Source of the DNA: Thermodesulfobacteriota bacterium
GTDB lineage: Bacteria > Desulfobacterota > DSM-4660 > Desulfatiglandales > Desulfatiglandaceae
Assembly (NCBI GenBank): GCA_028278625.1
Contig: JANQDY010000142.1
Coordinates: 1-35,467, forward strand
Length of the DNA stretch: 35,467 nucleotides
Reading direction: 5' to 3'
Below are positions 33,208 to 35,467 of the stretch, piece by piece. The position numbers and the translations under genes are program-made. The number at the start of each line of letters is the position of its first letter. Within the stretch, counting starts at the first letter, position 1. The notes beneath the pieces were generated by a model that did no database searches, was not told where the DNA came from, and saw nothing but the letters and a program-made list of their open reading frames with translations.

Positions 33208-34512
33208 CTAATCAACAATGGCCTGATACACCATATCCCGCATATAGGACCGGTAATAGTTTCTTTGAGATCTTGACTGCATCATCAAAACGGCGACCAG
33301 CTCCTCTTCGGGATCCACCCAAAAATATGTGCCGAACAAGCCGGCCCAACAATAATCACCCACCGACCCCGGCTGAGGGTTTAAACCGGGGGCTATGCGC
33401 ACGAGAAAGCCGAGGCCAAAGCCATTACCCACTTCCGGACTGGGAAACATGGGCCCTAGCTGCATTTGGAGCTTGGGTGCGTATTTGATGTGGTGGGAAA
33501 GATGGTTTGATGTCATCAATGCGATTGTCTTTGGAGAAAGAAGGCGAACACCGTCCAGAATTCCACCGTTTAGAAAGAGCTGGCAGAGCCTCGCATAGTC
33601 ATCGGCCGTCGATACCATCCCGCCACCGCCCGAGAGCCAAACCGGTCGCTTTGTAACATCAATGACCCCCGGTTTTTTGCCCGTGGCAGGGTCTACCTGC
33701 GGTTCGGCAATCAGTTTCTGCTTTTCTTCGCCCTCCACCCAAAAACCGGAATCGGACAATTTAAGCGGTTTTACAATCCGCTCGGCAATGAATTTGTCCA
33801 AGGTGACGCCAGATGCGACCTCCACGATTCGTCCCAGCAAATCGGTGGATTGAGAGTAATCCCAGGTCGTGCCAGGCTGGTAGCAGAGGGGCGATTTTGC
33901 GATTCTTTTGGACATCTCCTCGAGTGTTTGCCCATAGCTGAACGTGACGTTTTCCTTCCATTTCCCTTTGCTCAATGACGGTTTGCCGAAAAACCAGTAG
34001 GTAAGGCCTGACGTGTGTCTTAAAAGATCGTGAATGGTAATGGAGCGATTGGCTGGCACCAATACCAGTTCTTTTTTATCGGCATATACATTTTCCTTTT
34101 CAGCCCCTACTTTCATGTCCTTGAACTCGGGAAGGAACTTTTCCACCGGGTCGGCCAGGATTATTTTGCCCTCTTCAACCAACATCATGATGGCCAGGGA
34201 GGTGAAAACCTTGCTCATGGAATAGATACGAAAGATGGCGTCTTTTGCCATCGGGACATTTTTTTCCCTGTCTTGAAAGCCGATGGCCTCAAAATAGGCG
34301 ACCTTGCCTTTGCGTGCGATCAGTGCCACAGCACCGGGAATAATCCCTTTTTCGACGGCTTCTTCAAGGCCCGTTGTGAGCCTTTTGAGTCTTTCCGAAG
34401 ACATGCCAACCGCTTCAGGGCTGTCCGCTACCGGCAACCCTTGGGCAAATGCCGCCGCCGAAAGAAACAGAACAAGTAGAACAACCGTGATGAATCTTCT
34501 CCAGATTTTCAT
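33208..34512 (-). CDS. Serine hydrolase, beta-lactamase/DD-peptidase fold (class C-like esterase)
   Basis: 434 residues with a signal peptide ending AAAFA-Q (cleavage after about residue 23), so it is exported. The SxxK motif is Ser98-Met-Ser-Lys101 (FRIYSMSKVFTS); the second motif Tyr is in WDYSQSTDLLG; HTSGL and the C-terminal GLFGTYFWVDPEE segment fit the Beta-lactamase (PF00144) esterase/EstB group, where HxG or WxG replaces KTG. Function could be peptidoglycan-related, esterase or amide hydrolysis; true beta-lactam resistance is not implied. AGGAGGG lies a few bases before the ATG. It is its own transcription unit upstream of the riboswitch. Confidence 0.88.
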   Translation of the reverse strand: MKIWRRFITVVLLVLFLSAAAFAQGLPVADSPEAVGMSSERLKRLTTGLEEAVEKGIIPGAVALIARKGKVAYFEAIGFQDREKNVPMAKDAIFRIYSMSKVFTSLAIMMLVEEGKIILADPVEKFLPEFKDMKVGAEKENVYADKKELVLVPANRSITIHDLLRHTSGLTYWFFGKPSLSKGKWKENVTFSYGQTLEEMSKRIAKSPLCYQPGTTWDYSQSTDLLGRIVEVASGVTLDKFIAERIVKPLKLSDSGFWVEGEEKQKLIAEPQVDPATGKKPGVIDVTKRPVWLSGGGGMVSTADDYARLCQLFLNGGILDGVRLLSPKTIALMTSNHLSHHIKYAPKLQMQLGPMFPSPEVGNGFGLGFLVRIAPGLNPQPGSVGDYCWAGLFGTYFWVDPEEELVAVLMMQSRSQRNYYRSYMRDMVYQAIVD

Positions 34513-34895
34513 TTGCTACCCTCCTTTTGATTGAGTTTTAGCAACCTTGAAACCTCAGAAAAGGCTCCAAACGGACACCTCTAACCATTTATCCTAAAAC
34601 GGCAATGGTTACGGGAACTCTGAATGTTCATGCACTTGTCAAGTCTTTTGATCTATTGTGGACCACCCCTCCTATTCCAAGAGACTCCCCCAAGCATCTG
34701 GGCTGACATAAAGGCGCTTTTTTTGTGCCATCAATACCATGTTTTTGTCCATATTGATAGACCATACGGTTTTATAAACCAATTGACAATATCATCGCTG
34801 AAACATACGTCCTGATACGGCGCGCCATGGGGCATCAACCGGCCATGACGTTTCTTAGGAATATCGGCGCCAGTCATTCTCATCCCCCAACGGAC
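34513..34895. other. Gene-poor spacer between the hydrolase gene and the antitoxin
   Basis: I see no convincing gene here. A 71-codon minus-strand frame (34731-34946) has no family likeness and no good ribosome site. An inverted repeat AACCATT/AATGGTT lies around 34583-34611. The minus-strand promoter of the hydrolase must be in the first ~150 bases, but no clear -35/-10 pair stands out. The sequence is more AT-rich than the flanking genes. Confidence 0.5.
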
Positions 34896-34924
34896 TTGAC
34901 AGCCGGAACTCAAGCGATTGAAAT
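34896..34924 (+). promoter_or_regulatory. Candidate promoter of the antitoxin-toxin pair
   Basis: A perfect TTGACA at 34896-34901 is followed after 17 bases by TGAAAT (4 of 6) at 34919-34924, giving a start site near 34931 and a 30-base leader with GGAGG before the ATG at 34961. Phd/YefM antitoxins usually repress their own promoter by binding here; a clear palindrome is not obvious. Confidence 0.5.
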
Positions 34925-34960
34925 GACCTGAATTCTGGTCTACCAAAATGGAGGCCTTTC

Positions 34961-35224
34961 ATGGAAACCCTATCCCTCTCCGAAGCAAAGATCAAGCTTA
35001 GTCGACTCGTTGACAAGGTGAATACGACCGATGAAGAGGTAATGATCACCAAGAACGGCCGTCCGGCCGCGGTCCTTGTGAGTCCCAGTGAATTTGAAGG
35101 CTGGACTGAAACAATGCTCATCCGGTCCGATCCTCAGCTTTTGGACGAGATTAAGAAAGGTATGAGAGATCTGAAACAAAAAACGGCCGATCTTTACACC
35201 CTTGAAGAACTCTTCGACAAATAA
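34961..35224 (+). CDS. Phd/YefM family antitoxin
   Basis: 87 residues. LSLSEAKIKLSRLVDKV followed by VMITKNGRPAAVLVSPSEFE is the standard Phd/YefM N-terminal fold, which dimerises and binds its own operator; the acidic helical tail DLYTLEELFDK is the toxin-neutralising part. GGAGG lies seven bases before the ATG. The toxin-like gene follows after 5 bases, the normal order for type II pairs. The antitoxin looks complete and functional. Confidence 0.9.
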   Translation: METLSLSEAKIKLSRLVDKVNTTDEEVMITKNGRPAAVLVSPSEFEGWTETMLIRSDPQLLDEIKKGMRDLKQKTADLYTLEELFDK

Positions 35225-35229
35225 GCAGG

Positions 35230-35394
35230 ATGTCCATTTACCGCCTCAGAGTGCCTGAACACCGGGTCGTTTTTCTGCGCAGCCTTCACCCTCAAATAGA
35301 AAGGAAAATAAAAGGTTCGCTCAAGATGATTCTTGAGGATCCCAACGTCGGTAAGTCCTTAAAAGACGAATTAACCCTACAACGTGACTTATAA
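35230..35394 (+). pseudogene. RelE/ParE-type toxin, C-terminally truncated
   Basis: 54 codons: it begins YRLRVPEHRVVFLRSLHPQI and reaches LEDPNVGKSLKDELT, the usual RelE-family N-terminal two thirds, then ends LQRDL and stop. Complete family members run to about 85-90 residues with a further RV..YRI strand carrying catalytic residues. Downstream in the +1 frame, YNVTYKIF resembles that missing strand, so a small deletion or frameshift after DELT is likely. The toxin is probably inactive, leaving a solitary antitoxin. The start ATG is 5 bases after the antitoxin stop. Confidence 0.65.
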
Positions 35395-35452
35395 AATTTT
35401 TCCTTGCAATATTCACATGAAATCGCCATACTACGAAAAATACCTTAAATGT

Positions 35453-35467
35453 AGGAGGCGAGCCATG
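35453..35467 (+). promoter_or_regulatory. Strong ribosome binding site and start codon of a gene running off the window
   Basis: AGGAGG at 35453-35458 is six bases before ATG at 35465-35467, the last bases of the window. This arrangement is ideal for translation initiation, so a plus-strand gene very likely begins here; nothing of its product is visible. Confidence 0.6.

Noticed and set aside
33208..34512. Antibiotic-resistance beta-lactamase
   Set aside because: The fold and SxxK motif fit the broad esterase/peptidase group (EstB-like); nothing points to a dedicated resistance enzyme.
34731..34946. 71-codon minus-strand frame in the spacer before the antitoxin
   Set aside because: It overlaps the candidate antitoxin promoter, has no good ribosome site and no recognisable domain.
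1..35467. tRNA, rRNA, CRISPR arrays, insertion sequences, phage genes
   Set aside because: None seen on either strand: no repeat-spacer pattern, no transposase or integrase reading frame, no tRNA-like cloverleaf noticed by eye.

Overview
The window reads like the chromosome of a strictly anaerobic, Gram-negative bacterium, most likely a deltaproteobacterium/Desulfobacterota (sulfate-reducer-like). This is inference from gene content: a RACo/AcsV-type corrinoid-protein activator, a soluble NuoE/NuoF/HoxU-type NADH diaphorase, a block of hopanoid genes, a MscK-type channel with a long periplasmic coiled coil, periplasmic binding proteins, and a c-di-GMP (GEMM-I) riboswitch. I saw no tRNA, rRNA, CRISPR array, insertion sequence or phage gene.

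Layout. (1) 1-3566, + strand: the tail of a MoxR-type AAA ATPase cut by the window edge, an overlapping gene for a TraB-like protein, and a multi-pass GT-C-like membrane protein. (2) 3583-6862: a glutamine-hydrolysing asparagine synthase (-) divergent from a polysaccharide pyruvyl transferase family protein (+), a surface-carbohydrate flavour. (3) 6895-11038, - strand: a MscK-sized mechanosensitive channel translationally coupled to a small Rossmann-fold protein, ending in an intrinsic terminator. (4) 11184-30079, + strand: about 19 kb of tightly packed, often overlapping genes. The first part is RACo-like activator, cyclic-nucleotide-binding-domain protein, NuoE, NuoF, HoxU-like subunit and tRNA-dihydrouridine synthase. 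The second part is isoprenoid/hopanoid: an IspH-UbiA fusion, a GT2 glycosyltransferase, HpnB, then (after a good internal promoter) the HpnO aminotransferase, HpnN RND exporter, a PhnD-like binding protein, a TatT-like TPR lipoprotein, HpnH radical SAM, a second radical SAM protein and a solute-binding protein. (5) 30076-31446: a TIGR02757 (DUF2400) protein (-) divergent from an unrecognised small protein (+). (6) 31539-34512, - strand: a serine beta-lactamase-fold hydrolase, then a c-di-GMP-I riboswitch with a terminator, leading a PAS histidine-kinase-like protein whose phospho-accepting His is replaced by Gln. (7) 34513-35467: a 448-base gap, a Phd/YefM antitoxin, a truncated RelE-type toxin, and a strong ribosome binding site with an ATG at the last bases.

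How the genes may work together. IspH makes IPP/DMAPP, the precursors of squalene and hence hopene. HpnH adds the adenosyl side chain, HpnO aminates the extended side chain, and HpnN moves hopanoids to the outer membrane. The squalene-hopene cyclase and squalene-synthesis genes are not in this window. The diaphorase could feed electrons to the Fe-S enzymes of the same run (RACo-like protein, IspH), but this is only a hypothesis. The most unusual items are the riboswitch-controlled pseudo-histidine kinase, the IspH-UbiA fusion with eroded Asp motifs, and the binding-protein/TPR-lipoprotein pair inside the hopanoid genes.
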